DNA from: Ceratothoa steindachneri
Lineage: Eukaryota > Arthropoda > Malacostraca > Isopoda > Cymothoidae
Reading direction: 5' to 3'
Length of the DNA stretch: 64,000 nt
Assembly: GCA_963969495.1 (NCBI GenBank)
Contig: OZ018324.1
Span: forward strand, 140,736,355 to 140,800,354
Shown here: in pieces, positions 49,306 through 60,414 of the stretch
Numbering within the stretch: the stretch's first letter is position 1
How the letters are laid out: every line of letters starts with the position of its first letter
Translations under genes and position numbers: made by a program
Notes under the pieces: model-generated
Database searches by the model: none
Seen by the model: the letters and a program-made list of their open reading frames with translations, nothing else
Told to the model about the DNA's origin: nothing

Positions 49306-50399
49306 TGAATTTTATTAATGTAATTGCTAGTGATTATGTTTATGATTAAGTTAAAGTGGTTGCATGTAGGGTAGGATGATAGGGTGTGTAGATAGACAGA
49401 GAAAATAGACAAGCGGAGAAAAGAGAAAGAAGTGTGGTAGGGTGCAAAGAGATGCTAGAGCCTGGTAATCAGACCTATTACTTTTATTATTTTTTGTATG
49501 GTGTATTCTATGTTGTTTCTGTTGATTATAATAATTATTTATGGCATTCAAGCCATTTGTCTTAAGATCTTTAGTTTAGTTGGATGAATGTTATGCATTG
49601 CTCATTTGTTTATGTTTTTTTTTAATACTTTTAACTGTGTGGTTATTGTTCTTGGTATCATTTGTATGCGTGTGTGTTTCAGTTTTTTTTGTCTCTTCAT
49701 ATTTAGTAGGATTCTTGTCGTAATTGGTGGTTTTTCGTAATCTTGGTTTAAAGTTGTCTTCATCGGTAAATTATCGTCGTAGTTGTGAATTTTTTATCTT
49801 GTTCAGTTGTCTTCTTTTTTGGTTTCAGGTTTCACATCTCATTATGCGTAGAACAGCACTTCCTCCCCGCCAGCCACTCGGTTGGCGGAGCTGGGAAATC
49901 TGGCGCGACAGTCTTCTCTTCTGTTCTGGTTAATCATCTTCACTCAGTTCCCGATTAACCAGATCCTGCATTTTCCGGGTCCGTTCTTCTATTACTTTGT
50001 TGATGGGAATCTTTTCGTCTTCTCTCTTGACTGCGTGTACCCGTGATTAGGTACATGCATTTATTTTGCCCTACTTGAAGTCGCCTCTTTCGTGTTTTTA
50101 AGACACAAAAGAGGGTGGAGGCGGTGTAAAGCAACGTAAATCTTACAAGAGCATTGTAGATCTTCTTCTTGTTGCTTTCACGCAGATTTCTAAATGTATA
50201 TAGAGTTCTGACAGCGCCCGAGGCTCGAGAAATTCTTTCTTTGACGTGCTTCTTTTACCCGGTAGAGGTGATTTTCATACGAGTACATTGCATTCGTTGG
50301 TGTAGAGATATCGCGTATCCCCCACACGCACGTCTGCTATTAGGGTGCGTCCAATGGGGACCATCTTTAACTTGTCATGGTTGGTTCTTATTTTCCACT

Positions 50400-51840
50400 G
50401 AGCTTCGTAGTTGTTCAGGTTCGCGATTTCCATCGCTGTCATGCGAGCTGACCACTGCGCATTCTTCTATGGAGATACGATTATCTGGCTGAAATCATTG
50501 GCATACTGAATATTGAGGGAAGAGGGGTACACAGGGGTTTGGACATCCGCGGTGTATATCGAGTAAAGGGGGGGGGGACAGAGAGTGAGGCCCGCAGTGA
50601 GCGGAAACTTTGGTCCGTCCGCGCCCCCTAGACTGACATACGCCGTTCTCTTCATGACGTAGTCACAGAGAGTTCTTTCCAAGTTTTCACTAAGACCCAG
50701 CCGTAAGATCTTATACTGGATGCCACAAATTATCAAACGCCTTTAATACATCCCGACAAACGATATCCACATAACTCCTGTCCCGTTTGGCTTGGAACAG
50801 CTTTTCCGTTATAACAATGATTGCCATTTCCGTACTTCGCTTCTTTCTAAACCCGAATTGACATGGGTTATAGAGTAAGTTTTCTTCTAGGTGAGACACC
50901 TAGACACCGGTTGAGGATCTTCCCAAAGAGTTTCCGCCAAATTCCAGAAGTGAAATTTGGCGGTAGCACTCTCTCAACGTTAGGTCCTTTCCATGCGTGG
51001 GCAAGAAGATCATCTTTGCCGTCTTATAAGCATATGGAAAGTACCCTGTATTCCAACATGCGTTAAAAATACGTCTCATTCCTTCGATGATTTAGCTGGT
51101 GCCTTTCCAAAGTTTACCTTTGTAAGCCCCGATTGGCCTGGGGCTTTTTGTCGGAATTTGCAGAGTGCGCCAAGGATCTCTTCTTCGGTGATCTCGGCAT
51201 CTTCGTCACTCAGTCTGTCCACCTGGTGATGAGGATCCGTTCGGTGTATTTCCGTGTTAAGCTCGTGTACCATGTTGTTTTCGAACTATATATCAAAATC
51301 TTCGTTTTCTTCTTCTGGTATGCTAAAGATTCTTTCCCAATAACGCCGGAGTATTACTTCGATGTTCCATTCTTCTGCCTCAATGGATCCATCTTCTTTT
51401 TGGCTTTCCATTTTCTTCTTTTCTAAGATGATCCTCTGAGACTTTTGACTTTCTTCCAAAAGTCTTTGGGAGATGTATCTTGATCGAGGCTCTCGATCGC
51501 GTCGTCCCATTGTCTCGGTTGTTACTCGAGGATCAACGGGTTGGGCTCTTCTTTGATTTCTCTACTTCGTTGTAGCGGGTCAATTGTTGCATTTCTGATA
51601 TTTAACCCGTACAATAGTCTCAATTTTCTGTAGAGTTCTTTCATGTTTTCAGTCCACCTGTATGAGGAGATGGTTTTATACTGTTTTTTTGGGATGCAAG
51701 CCCTATATGCATTTATAAGATGTTCGTTGAGGTCGTCGAGTGCCTTCTCCATCTCCTCGAGAATGGCCTCGTCCATATTTAGTGGGCTATATGCCTCGAG
51801 AAGACCCGAGTACCGTGCCCAGTTTGCTCTCCTGTAGTCT
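50400..51840 (-). pseudogene. LINE ORF2 reverse transcriptase, broken
   Basis: The minus strand has several consecutive frames. At 51776-51522 is the linker before RT with MDEAILEEMEKALDDLNEHL; at 51510-51286 RLLEESQKSQRIILEKKK; at 51273-51076 LGALCKFRQKAPGQSGLT, which matches the usual KAPGxDG block. At 50899-50711 CQFGFRKKRSTEMAI and DVLKAFDNLWH are the next RT blocks; at 50736-50467 LDY-like sequence ends in IQYANDFSQII, the catalytic box with the first Asp changed to Asn. The order and spacing are normal for a LINE RT. Confidence 0.82.
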
Positions 51841-52029
51841 TTTATGACTGGAGCTGTGACTTGTATTAGGTTTCTGTTGATGGTAACTAGGATCCCTATA
51901 TTATCACTACATGGTACCTGGACTGTTTTTATGTATAATTGAACGGCAGCTGACGATTAGCCAGACAAATGTCTGGTTTTGTGGCACTTCTTCCTCAAGT
52001 ATAGGTTGGTAAGTCCGGGCCTATTCTAT

Positions 52030-52540
52030 GGACCATATTTTGGTACATCATAGTGTCCAAACACCTTTCATTTCAATTGAAGGTCTTGTACCCAGATTTC
52101 CGACATCTGGCATTAAGATCCACCAATAATAGGGTGGGGGTCCTTCTGCTTAATAGGGCAGAGATAAAATAGATTGGCAAATATTCTCGTCTCGGCGGCT
52201 GGTACTCGGTGGTGATGACCAGCTTACCTATATCGAGTTTTACCTCTATTGCAGGATAGTATTCTTCAAGGTTTCTTATTGGCTTGTACTTGATCCCTCG
52301 TTTGATGGCGATGGCCGCACCGTCGTACCGCTCCTGAGAGTAATTCGTGATTAACACGTCGTAGTTTAAGATCTTCATTTCGGAGCTACGAGTGTAAATC
52401 CCATGTTTAGAAATCAAGATGACATCTGCATCAATCTATCTGAACAAATTTCCGTAGAGAGTGCTTTCGCTGTCCAACCGTTGGTATTAATTTCAATGAT
52501 TCTTAGTGAGTTCAGTTCCATTGTGAGATGTATTTACCTG
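52030..52540 (-). pseudogene. LINE ORF2 endonuclease domain, broken
   Basis: The frame starting at about 52519 begins MELNSLRIIEINTNG, followed by a break and then ISKHGIYTRSSEMKI and DGAAIAIKRGIKYK (52417-52300). LLLVDLNARCRKSG (about 52130-52090) matches the GDFNAH block of apurinic-type endonucleases, with changes. The domain would nick target DNA for priming. A frameshift follows near 52070. Confidence 0.7.
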
Positions 52541-53735
52541 TGTTTCTTCTTGGTCTTTTTGTTTTTTTGGGCCTATGGGGCGGGTCTAGAGTGCCCAGGC
52601 TTTTCGCTCTTGGGCGAGGACTAGGAGTCTTTGACCGACTATTCGTCGCTCTTATGCGAGTGCATGGGCCCTCGTCACTATCCGAAGATGTGGCTTCTTC
52701 TTTATTTTTGTCATTAGTCTCGTATCCTTCTTCGGATTCATTCGATGAGGGAGATTCTATGACTTCTTTTAATCCAGTGGCTTTCTTTTTATTGTTCCCA
52801 ATAACGCTATCCTTGAATGCCTTAGAGCATTCGGTGTCATCAGGCACGATTATGGATGGCAAGTTATTAGTTTTTAGAAGCACGTTTAAAACCTGGCTGT
52901 AGCATCCAGGTTTTACCGCATTTTCCACGTTGGCATGAGTAATGAGGATTAGGATTTTCGCACTTAGATCGTTGGTGAAGATCATCGGTGAGGGAGTTGA
53001 GGCCATTCCTTCACTCTTCTTCACAGTGCTCACGTATGTGGTCGTTTTCTTCTTCTTCCATTTTCTTTATTATTTCTTTCATCTTGGGTCAGTTAAGGGC
53101 CATCGTTCGATATGGTCCCTTGCAGTTCATGCACTTCTTATCTGTGCTTTTGCAGGACTCATATCTATGACCGTGTGTGGCGCATTCGCTGCACCAGATT
53201 GTTCCTTTTTGTAGTGTGTTGTCCTAGAGCAAAAAAGACAAAGCACATCTGGATACTATGGTACTTCTCATGCTCGATATTGCAGCCTGAGATCCTCATG
53301 TTAAAAATGAGGAGTCCTTCCGTTGCTGCCTTGTAGGCCATTTCGGTGGTCTGAAAGGTCACCTTGAAGACATGGGTGTGGTCATAGAATTTGACCATGT
53401 GTTTTTTTTTTCAATTTCACTTTTGATGTCCGCGGGGAGTTTTCACCCACCTAGCTCCCCACCTTTCGGCAGATTACGCTCCTTTTGGCAGAGAATGCTG
53501 GTGGTGTTTTGGCTTCTGAGTCCATCTCCTTTAGCACATCAGCCTCTTTATCGGATAGGAGCCGGTCTATATTCTTGGTCTCACTGCATATAGCGATGAA
53601 TCTATTTGAGATGTCAATTAACTTTATCAGTGCAATCTTTAAATTCGCAAATAAGGATTGGCACACAGTCTTCTTCTCGGGGGTCTGCTTTCCTGCTATG
53701 GTCCTTAGGGGGACCCCCTTAAGGAGGGCCTCCAT
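52512..53735 (-). pseudogene. LINE ORF1 (Gag-like nucleic-acid binding protein), frameshifted
   Basis: The minus strand opens with a start at 53735 and a helical stretch (NLKIALIKLIDISNRFIAIC). At about 53398-53165 it carries VTFQTTEMAYKAATEGLLI, typical of the RRM-like part of such ORF1 proteins. A zinc knuckle follows at about 53245 (CFVFFALGQH, second Cys changed to Phe), then CSECATHGHRYESCKS and KCMNCKGPYRTMA, two more CCHC-type knuckles, at about 53200-53110 in another frame. The last open part, 53033-52512, is rich in Ser, Lys, Arg and Pro. The protein would package LINE RNA. At least two frameshifts break it. Confidence 0.72.
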
Positions 53736-54030
53736 CGTCTTGGGCGTCTTCTTTCTTCTTTCTTGATGTTTTTTTCTTCCTCTGTAAAAAATGTGTAATT
53801 AATATGCTATGGGTGAGAAAAGTGATGTTAGAAGTGGTAAAGGAGGTAGAGTCAAGGGTTGGTTTTGACTTCGAAGTGAGAAAAACGCTCGCGTCCAATT
53901 TCCTGTTGTTCCCCCGCTCTGATGCTGCCGGGATGATGGGTGATGATGGATTGGGGATGGTTCTCGAGTGGGACCTCAGAGGGTGGAGCTTGGTGGACTT
54001 AATGCATAGCAGCCGAATCAACGACCACTA

Positions 54031-54630
54031 AGTTTTTGGAACCCCCTCACGTGTACGTACGCCAAAACTTCATCCAACTACATACAGACAGGAGTTTTTC
54101 CCTCTATGATTCTGGCCGGGTCCCCCGGGCGATGGGGATTTCTCCTCCGTCCGGGACTCGCAGTTTTAGCAAAGGTTCGAGAATATTTCTGACTTGTGCT
54201 TCTGCTGTGGGCTAGGCCTCAAACCAGTTTCCACGCAAGCCTTTAATTATGCCAGTCCAAGTAGCCTACATAGTTAAGACGAAATTAATAAAGGGCAGTC
54301 ATCCGAGCAGGTTCCCACGCAGGGCGGTGGACGGGAGCAATGAGGTGTTTAGGCAATCATTTTACTTCGTCACTCGCAGCGAAAAGATATATTAAAATCT
54401 TTCCAGATCGACTGGGATCCTAAAGACTCCCAGGACAGTCGCGTTCCTAGGTGGCGAGGCTCAAAAGTATGTAATTAGTAAGCACGCGTGAATTAACAAC
54501 GCTCTTCAAAAGGTAGTGAGGCAATGCTACTCAGTGTTATGTTGTATTACTTTCTCATTTATTACTGTTATCGACTCTTTTTTGGGGGAATGGGATTGTC
54601 GTAGAATTCTTTCTGCTAAGAACCCTACTG
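54031..54630. other. Sequence between LINE and primer-site candidate, no gene recognised
   Basis: GC-richer than average but without recognisable coding motifs. It may be the leader of the LTR-bearing element on the minus strand or the LINE 5' UTR. Confidence 0.4.
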
Positions 54631-54631
54631 A

Positions 54632-54641
54632 CCTGACACCA
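54632..54641 (-). promoter_or_regulatory. Candidate tRNA-Leu primer-binding site
   Basis: On the minus strand tggtgtcagg matches exactly the complement of the last ten bases of a tRNA-Leu with CCA. It lies about 15 bp downstream of the end of the LTR-like repeat, the normal place for a primer site. The rest of the match is imperfect. Confidence 0.45.
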
Positions 54642-55615
54642 CTTTTATTTAGTTAGTGTCGTAGAATGCCCCTCCTTTTAGTTCTAGTCTCTAAGAGTGC
54701 TAAGTGTGTCTAATTATTGATATTATAAGAATATCTTAAAGAACAGAGCTGTTGTGCAACACGTAAGGATATATATAAGAGAAACGAACAATAATCCCAA
54801 AATAACTTATAATTGACCTTTATCAAATGAATACATAACATTTATACATTAACTACAGGAATACTCGGAATATTATCCTAAACAAAAATTAATTAAATTA
54901 GTTTACCCACAAAATTAAGTTCACGTTTTCTCTACACAACAATAATATAAAAATTAGGCTTACGGACTCGTGGAGTTTAAAGGGCCTCAGAAATATTTAC
55001 TCTTGACGCGTGTAGATGGGCGGAATTCCACGGTCGTCTTGGCGAGGATAGCAGCTGGGGGGTCCACACGTTCTTCCGGGGGGGAAGGGTTCTTCAAGGA
55101 CGAGAACCAATACGGTGCTCTATGCAACACCCGGGCAGCCGTGGTCTCTCTGGCGAGAGTGAGTCGAACTTGGTTCTTAATTCAAGTTAACTTGGAGTGC
55201 GGTGTGATCACCGAGTAACGAGCTTGAGGAGGAGCTTTTCACCTTCGTTACTAATTTTCTTATGGACGAGGACTGAACTCGGGGAGGGTCTTCTTCACGG
55301 GCGAGGATAACGGAGGGGGGGTTTCTCTGGCGAGAATAAATTACTTAACGTTTGGTGTGGCCACCGAATAACGGGCTTGCGGGGGAGCCGTTTCCTTCTT
55401 CTTTTCTTAATTCCTCAAGGACGAGGAATAGCCCTGGTGTTTACGGTGCACCAGGATATGAGGAGTCTCTCTGGCGAGAGTAAGTCGAACTTACCCAAAG
55501 TTCACTTATCGTTTGGTTTGATAACCAGGGACTTAGCTCAAGGATGAGCTTTTTCTTAGCCCCTTAAGGTAGGTAGCCCTGCCTCTCTTGCAGGGTACTT
55601 CTTGGTCTGGCGAGC

Positions 55616-55890
55616 CAAGTACACTACCTCTCTAGTCTCGGTAGTTCGGTTTGATCCGAAGACTTCGTCACCTAGAGACTGACGTATACTACCTATCCAG
55701 TCTAGGTAGCCCGGTTTTGGATCCGAGGACTTCGTCACCTGGCTTGACGTATACTACCAATCCAGTCTAGGTAGTTCGGTTTTGGATCCGAGGACTTCGT
55801 CACCTGGCCTGACGTATACTACCAATCCAGTCTAGGTAGCTCGGTTTTGGATCCGAGGACTTCGTCACCTGGCCTGACGTATACTACCAC
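55616..55890 (-). repeat. 65-bp minisatellite, four units, in the LTR-like repeat
   Basis: gacgtatact starts at 55681, 55746, 55811 and 55876, an exact 65-bp period, with a more degraded unit before 55681. Each unit carries ccagtctaggtag and ttggatccgaggacttcgtc. The inverted copy at 39.77-39.84 kb has only a single unit. The array begins about 25-30 bp downstream of the TATA box, so its units probably lie at or just after the transcription start. Confidence 0.92.
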
Positions 55891-55911
55891 GATTTTCCTC
55901 AGAGTTCCTCA

Positions 55912-55918
55912 TTTATAC
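55912..55918 (-). promoter_or_regulatory. TATA box of the LTR-like repeat (minus copy)
   Basis: tataaat on the minus strand, in the same context as the copy at 39741, directed toward the 65-bp array. Confidence 0.45.
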
Positions 55919-56176
55919 CTCGCACCCCCACTGGGGGGAGTGGTAAGGGGGGGAGGGGCTTGAGGACGGCCCCAGGAGAGTTCTTTTTCCAAACGGTCTT
56001 TCCCACGAAGTCAAACATTGGCTCCTCGTTAGCCATCGAGGTTGGGAGAAAACCGTCTCCAATTTCTTGTCCGACGTGAAACTGGATCTCACTCTCCTGG
56101 GGGAGATCTTACCTTTTTGACCTTTAGGGTCTTACATGGCACCGAGTTAGGCCACCCAGTGGTCAAACTTTCGACT

Positions 56177-56400
56177 CGCCGATGCCTGGGGCGGATGTCC
56201 TTGCGGTAACCACCGCCTTGGGACTGCATCACGAGTGAACGGGGATGGGGGGTGACCTCTTTCATGGCACGGTCTGGTGCAGCGCTGCGGCCACGCGGGA
56301 CCCGCCGATGCCTTCGGCCGGATGTCTTTGCGGTAACCGCCTTGGAACTGCAGCAAGAGTGAACAAGGATGGGGGGGTGACCATTCCTCTACAGGGATAA
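56177..56400 (-). repeat. 126-bp segment, duplicated
   Basis: cgccgatgcc occurs at 56177 and 56303 and starts two similar units. Both contain ttgcggtaacc with the palindrome gcggt-a-accgc, and a stretch of G runs. The copy at 39.28-39.5 kb has a single unit plus a diverged one. Confidence 0.75.
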
Positions 56401-56500
56401 ACTCAGTAACTTTGGAAGGCAAAGAAAGAGTGGTGCTATGTTGATGGGCAAATACAACCTACTTATACCATCCTTTTAAAGGGCACGTAGGAGAAGGGCG

Positions 56501-57870
56501 TCCTCTTCAAAGGTCGCCAAATCTTCACCAATCTTATCGCATAAATTAAAAAATAACATCATCCATTCATTGATGACTACCGATTTGCTTGTGGTAGAGA
56601 ATATAATAAAGTGATGCTATTGATAAACATTTGATAGAATAAATATATTGTAATAAAATATTAGCAAATATTCGGAAATATAATCTGAAAGCTAGAATTG
56701 AAAATACGTGCCAAATATTCATTATTTAAATAAAAGACCAATCTGGTACTTCTAAATGTCGTTTAAATGAAAAATGAAATTTATATTTCAAATAAATAGA
56801 CGAGGTTAGAAAAATTTAACTTATTGATAAAGTTAAGTTAATAGTTGTATCCATGCTGCAAGGCAAATGAAAATGGAGAAAAGTATCTGATTTCGGCCAT
56901 GATGTTTTGATGGTAAGAAAATCCTGGGATCGATTAGAGCTTTAGCGAATGAAATGTTAAGCGAAGCTGCATGAGAGGATTCTGGTACAAAAGTGAAGGA
57001 GAGGGCAACATCCTCAGTTAGAGAAGTAAAGTTTCAGAAATACTGAATTATGAACAAGCAAAGACTCTATGGTCCAATCGAATCTAGCTCTAAATAGAAT
57101 AGAAATATTGGAAGTTAGAGGGGAAAGAATGTTATTGGGGATAAAGGATAAGCCAGAAAATTAATTTAACAACGCTTATATGTAAAATTTGAAAGTAATA
57201 TTCATCAATTCCAATCTTAAACATATTTTAGGTGTGCTTTTAGAGACCTTGAAATTAAGTTATTACACATTTGATTTATTTTATAAGAAAAGAAATTCTG
57301 CGCTATTGTAGTGCTCAATCTTTCAGTTATTAGATTTTAACCGTTATTTTAAGTCGGCGCTTTATATTAGTAAACCAGTTAGGTATTTTAAATATTACAA
57401 TAAGTTGCAAGAAAAGATACTGATCTTTTATTGAGAGGAAATTGAGTTGCCTCAATCTATTTTGATATGATCTAGTTTTATTCAAGGATTTCATTGCATC
57501 GTTTGGCGCTGGACGCATTCCAAAATTGCAATGTATTTTTACATATATGGCTACTAAATGTGTGCCGTATACTACAAATCAGGTCGTAAAATGTCCTTAT
57601 CTAAGACCAAAGTAGTGGATTTTTATTTACATGCAAAATGTATAGCTATGTATCCTTTAAAGAGCTTGCCTTTTTGAAGCTAGAGTAAGTTCTTTGATAA
57701 CTATAAATTACTTATTGACAAATTGCATCCGTGATCCTGGTAGCACTTGATTAGGCTCTCTACTACACGGTCTAGCTGGGTCGGTTAGTGCTTTCCAGTT
57801 AGTCCTTTGCATATATCATTGAATACATGCCCGAGGTAAGCATTCTGAGCGTACATAATCTTCTGTATGG
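56501..57870. other. AT-rich sequence without recognisable genes
   Basis: No motif-bearing frame found. Confidence 0.45.
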
Positions 57871-57879
57871 ATCTACTAC

Positions 57880-58545
57880 CCTAATTGCAAGGAAAGCACA
57901 TAAACGCTGTTTCTCTAATTTGTAGCCCATTAAGTTTAAGGATACTATTTTCAAGTCCGCACAAATTTTCCACTCGTGTCACTTGTAACTTACGCGGTCT
58001 AAAAATAAAAGCAAGGTTTTCATATGTCTCTCTTAAAATAACTGAGTGCGAAAAAACCGCTTTAATGCTATAAAGGAATGTATCTATGAAAAGCCTCACT
58101 CATTTGCTTTATAAGTCAGCTCAAGGGCATTGAATAGACCACTGATATCATACAATTTGTTTTCAAAAGAGAAAAATTGCTGTAGATCTGCAGGACGCTT
58201 CCTAAATTCTGTTATTCGAGCATGTTCATACAACAGGTTCCATTGTTAAACACGTGAGCTAGAAGTTCACTCTGTTGCTTAATAAGTGTTAGATCACCAA
58301 CTAGATCATTGACTTCAGGTTGTGTGATGAGGTGTGTTTTCTTCTAAGATTCTAGCTTTGTCAGATATAGTGTATCTTGAGATTTTGAATCGTCTGAGTT
58401 GCTCGTGTCATCGCTTGTTAGTTCAGATGGTGGCAATAGTACAGGAATAGTACTTGAATGTCTAACTAGGCAAATAGCAGTCTGGAGATCTAGATAGATG
58501 ATAGATTTCTTGCCTTTTATTGTTGCGACCTGCAGCGCAAGAGAA
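57880..58545 (-). pseudogene. Fragment resembling a dispersed arthropod repeat-protein family
   Basis: Minus-strand frames give TSDDTSNSDDSKSQDTLYLT (about 58440-58365), KKTHLITQPEVNDLVGDL (about 58345-58290), KQQSELLAHVF and LQIYSNFSLL, then MRLFIDTFLYSIKAVFSHS and ETYENLAF (58099-58020), ending in LCGLENSIL. The order of these pieces fits a family of uncharacterised proteins, often annotated in many copies in arthropod genomes, with an N-terminal Ser/Asp-rich part, the LITQ.E.NDL..DL block and the RLFIDS...KAVLLHNG block. I recall this pattern but cannot check it here. Two frameshifts and several stops mark it as a relic. The function of the family is unknown to me; multi-copy occurrence suggests a mobile origin. 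Confidence 0.45.
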
Positions 58546-60300
58546 AAAAATACGACTAAAATTGATTATTACGGGCTGTGATCAACTAACATACTATGTA
58601 TTTTGATCTCTTAAAATGATACCTCTCTTGAAAAGGTATTTAAGACCAGAAAAGTTAATACATTGAATACCCAGCTTTAATATATGTTATCCAAAAGTAG
58701 CAATCTGTTGAATGGTCTTTTAGCTTTATATAGACCATGGGTCCGCCAAACATGAGACCAGGGCCTTTGCCTTCCACTCAAGTAGAAAGGGAACTTGTAA
58801 ACCTGACGCAACATATGTGAGGTTCTCAGCCTCTGTTCTGGTACCCAGTTTACACCCGAAGTACAGCTCATAAAGTTTCTTCATATGTTTACTCAACTGT
58901 CTCTTGTATTGTCTTATTGTAACTGATCCACATATTTAACAGAAACTGTCTGAGGTATTTTTGTATTTTCTGGGCAAATTCGCTTTCCCCTCTATTATGT
59001 GAAAAAAGAATAGCAACAGCAACAAATATTAAATAAAAAAATAAAAATAGGAAGCATTTATAGTAAGTTACAAAATTATCAAGCGTTACGTAAGTGTTAC
59101 CAAAGATTTGAACTCATATAACTAAAATAATTTGGAGTATGCATTCACAAATTTCATAAATTAGGTTGACAAATACTTAATCCTGTTTGCAATCAATCTC
59201 TACCTCACCATTAGTGCATTTAACGTAAGTAGAAACTGGGGGTCTCTTAAAGAGACGGATGTTATATTCGTGATTTAAGAAAGAAATTACCCTAGAGAAC
59301 TTATTCTTATTTCCTTTTTTTATTGTTTTTCAGTGTTATTGGTGTTGCATTTGAATCTTTGAACTCTTCCTTCTAGTGAATAATTTCAAAATAATCTAAA
59401 GAGGCTTTAATTATATGCTTCAATTGTTAAATCATGCAACTATGTCAAACTTTTAAAATTATTGATTTTTCATCAAACCTATTTCGGCTTGCATTGAGCT
59501 AAATTAATTCTACCATCCATGGTAAAAATATAATATGATTACTTATTGTTTTCGCTTTGTGGGACGGATCGTCAGTATTGATTCCTTTCGGCATTCTGGA
59601 AGCCGTGATTAATTCTATTATTGGCATATGATCATTTAATTATCTGTTAAATCACTCGTGCATATGTATTGACACTGGTGTTAGGTCCTTTTTACGGTTT
59701 GCTTTAGCGCTCAATAATCGAAAATAGGAGTTTAATTTTTACTCTAATATAGGTGGAAAGAGTTATGAACGACTTGGATTAAATATGTTTATGATGTAAA
59801 TATGGCGTGGAGGTGGAGATCGTTTTGAGGTGGTATGGACATGTAAGAAGTATAGATGGAAATACACATCTTAAAAAACTAGAGAACAATTTCCTAAAAT
59901 AGTAATTTCCTAGAACAAGGGCTAACAAATGTAACGAGATAAGTAATTGGTATTTGCAAAACTATACCTTCCAAACTAGAAAACTATAGGAATCTATGCA
60001 GTCATAACAAGTTAAACATAATTATCCCATTTTGAGTTTTTAAAAAATATTAATAAATCCCTAGCAGCTACATGTTCTGCATACATCGAAATACCTTTCT
60101 CGTAGGACTTCATAAAAGGCTCCAATTTTTGTGGTGTAATTTTCTTCCCTTCTTCATCCAAACTTTGCTAGCGATCTTTAACATTTATCTGTTTTCGTGT
60201 CATAAACTGTCGAATATTTCCTTTAAGAACTGCTTCTGTTCTGCATAAAATCACTCTCACGCCATTGAAATGTACAAAGACGGTATTTTGCATGTTCCAG
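58546..60300. other. AT-rich sequence, one short LINE-like trace
   Basis: Apart from the trace at 59816-59860 there is no recognisable gene. The minus frame 58871-58677 has no known motif. Confidence 0.4.
59816..59860 (+). pseudogene. LINE reverse-transcriptase C-terminal trace
   Basis: The plus strand reads EIVLRWYGHVRSIDG. LRWxGHVxRM is the well-known C-terminal landmark of many LINE ORF2 proteins. Nothing else of the element can be made out around it. Confidence 0.4.
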
Positions 60301-60359
60301 AAGCAGACACTTTCATTCCATAGCACTTACCATGGCCGAAAATTAAGACAATCATGGTT

Positions 60360-60362
<3 letters not shown>

Positions 60363-60412
<50 letters not shown>
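60363..60412. repeat. (TA)n microsatellite
   Basis: TA run of about 50 bp at the 3' side of PLE copy 3. Confidence 0.96.

Positions 60413-60414
<2 letters not shown>

Larger units (their letters stand above)
49303..54030 (-). mobile_element. LINE (Jockey/I-type non-LTR retrotransposon), decayed
   Basis: Read on the minus strand, ORF1 with CCHC knuckles (53.74-52.51 kb), an apurinic-endonuclease domain (52.5-52.07 kb) and a reverse transcriptase (51.8-50.4 kb) follow in the standard order. The last recognisable coding stretch ends near 49.93 kb, and an AT-rich 3' part runs toward the (TA)n tract at 49.3 kb. The 5' end is placed near 54.03 kb only roughly. Most of the length is kept, but frameshifts are frequent. 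It has inserted between the LTR-like repeat at 54.66 kb and the mariner at 48.8 kb; whether it lies within the LTR-bearing element cannot be decided here. Confidence 0.8.
54657..56500 (-). repeat. LTR-like long repeat, minus copy
   Basis: Inverted partner of 39224-40909. On the minus strand it ends ...attctacgaca, next to a primer-site candidate. It has the same TATA box (55912-55918), the same ~150-bp modules, and in addition an expanded 65-bp repeat and a duplicated 126-bp segment. The left edge near 56.5 kb is uncertain. The differences show that the two copies have evolved separately, mainly in repeat number. Confidence 0.55.

Noticed and set aside
52528..53766. Plus-strand frames of 60-124 codons
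   Set aside because: They are antisense to the LINE ORF1, whose zinc knuckles are on the minus strand.
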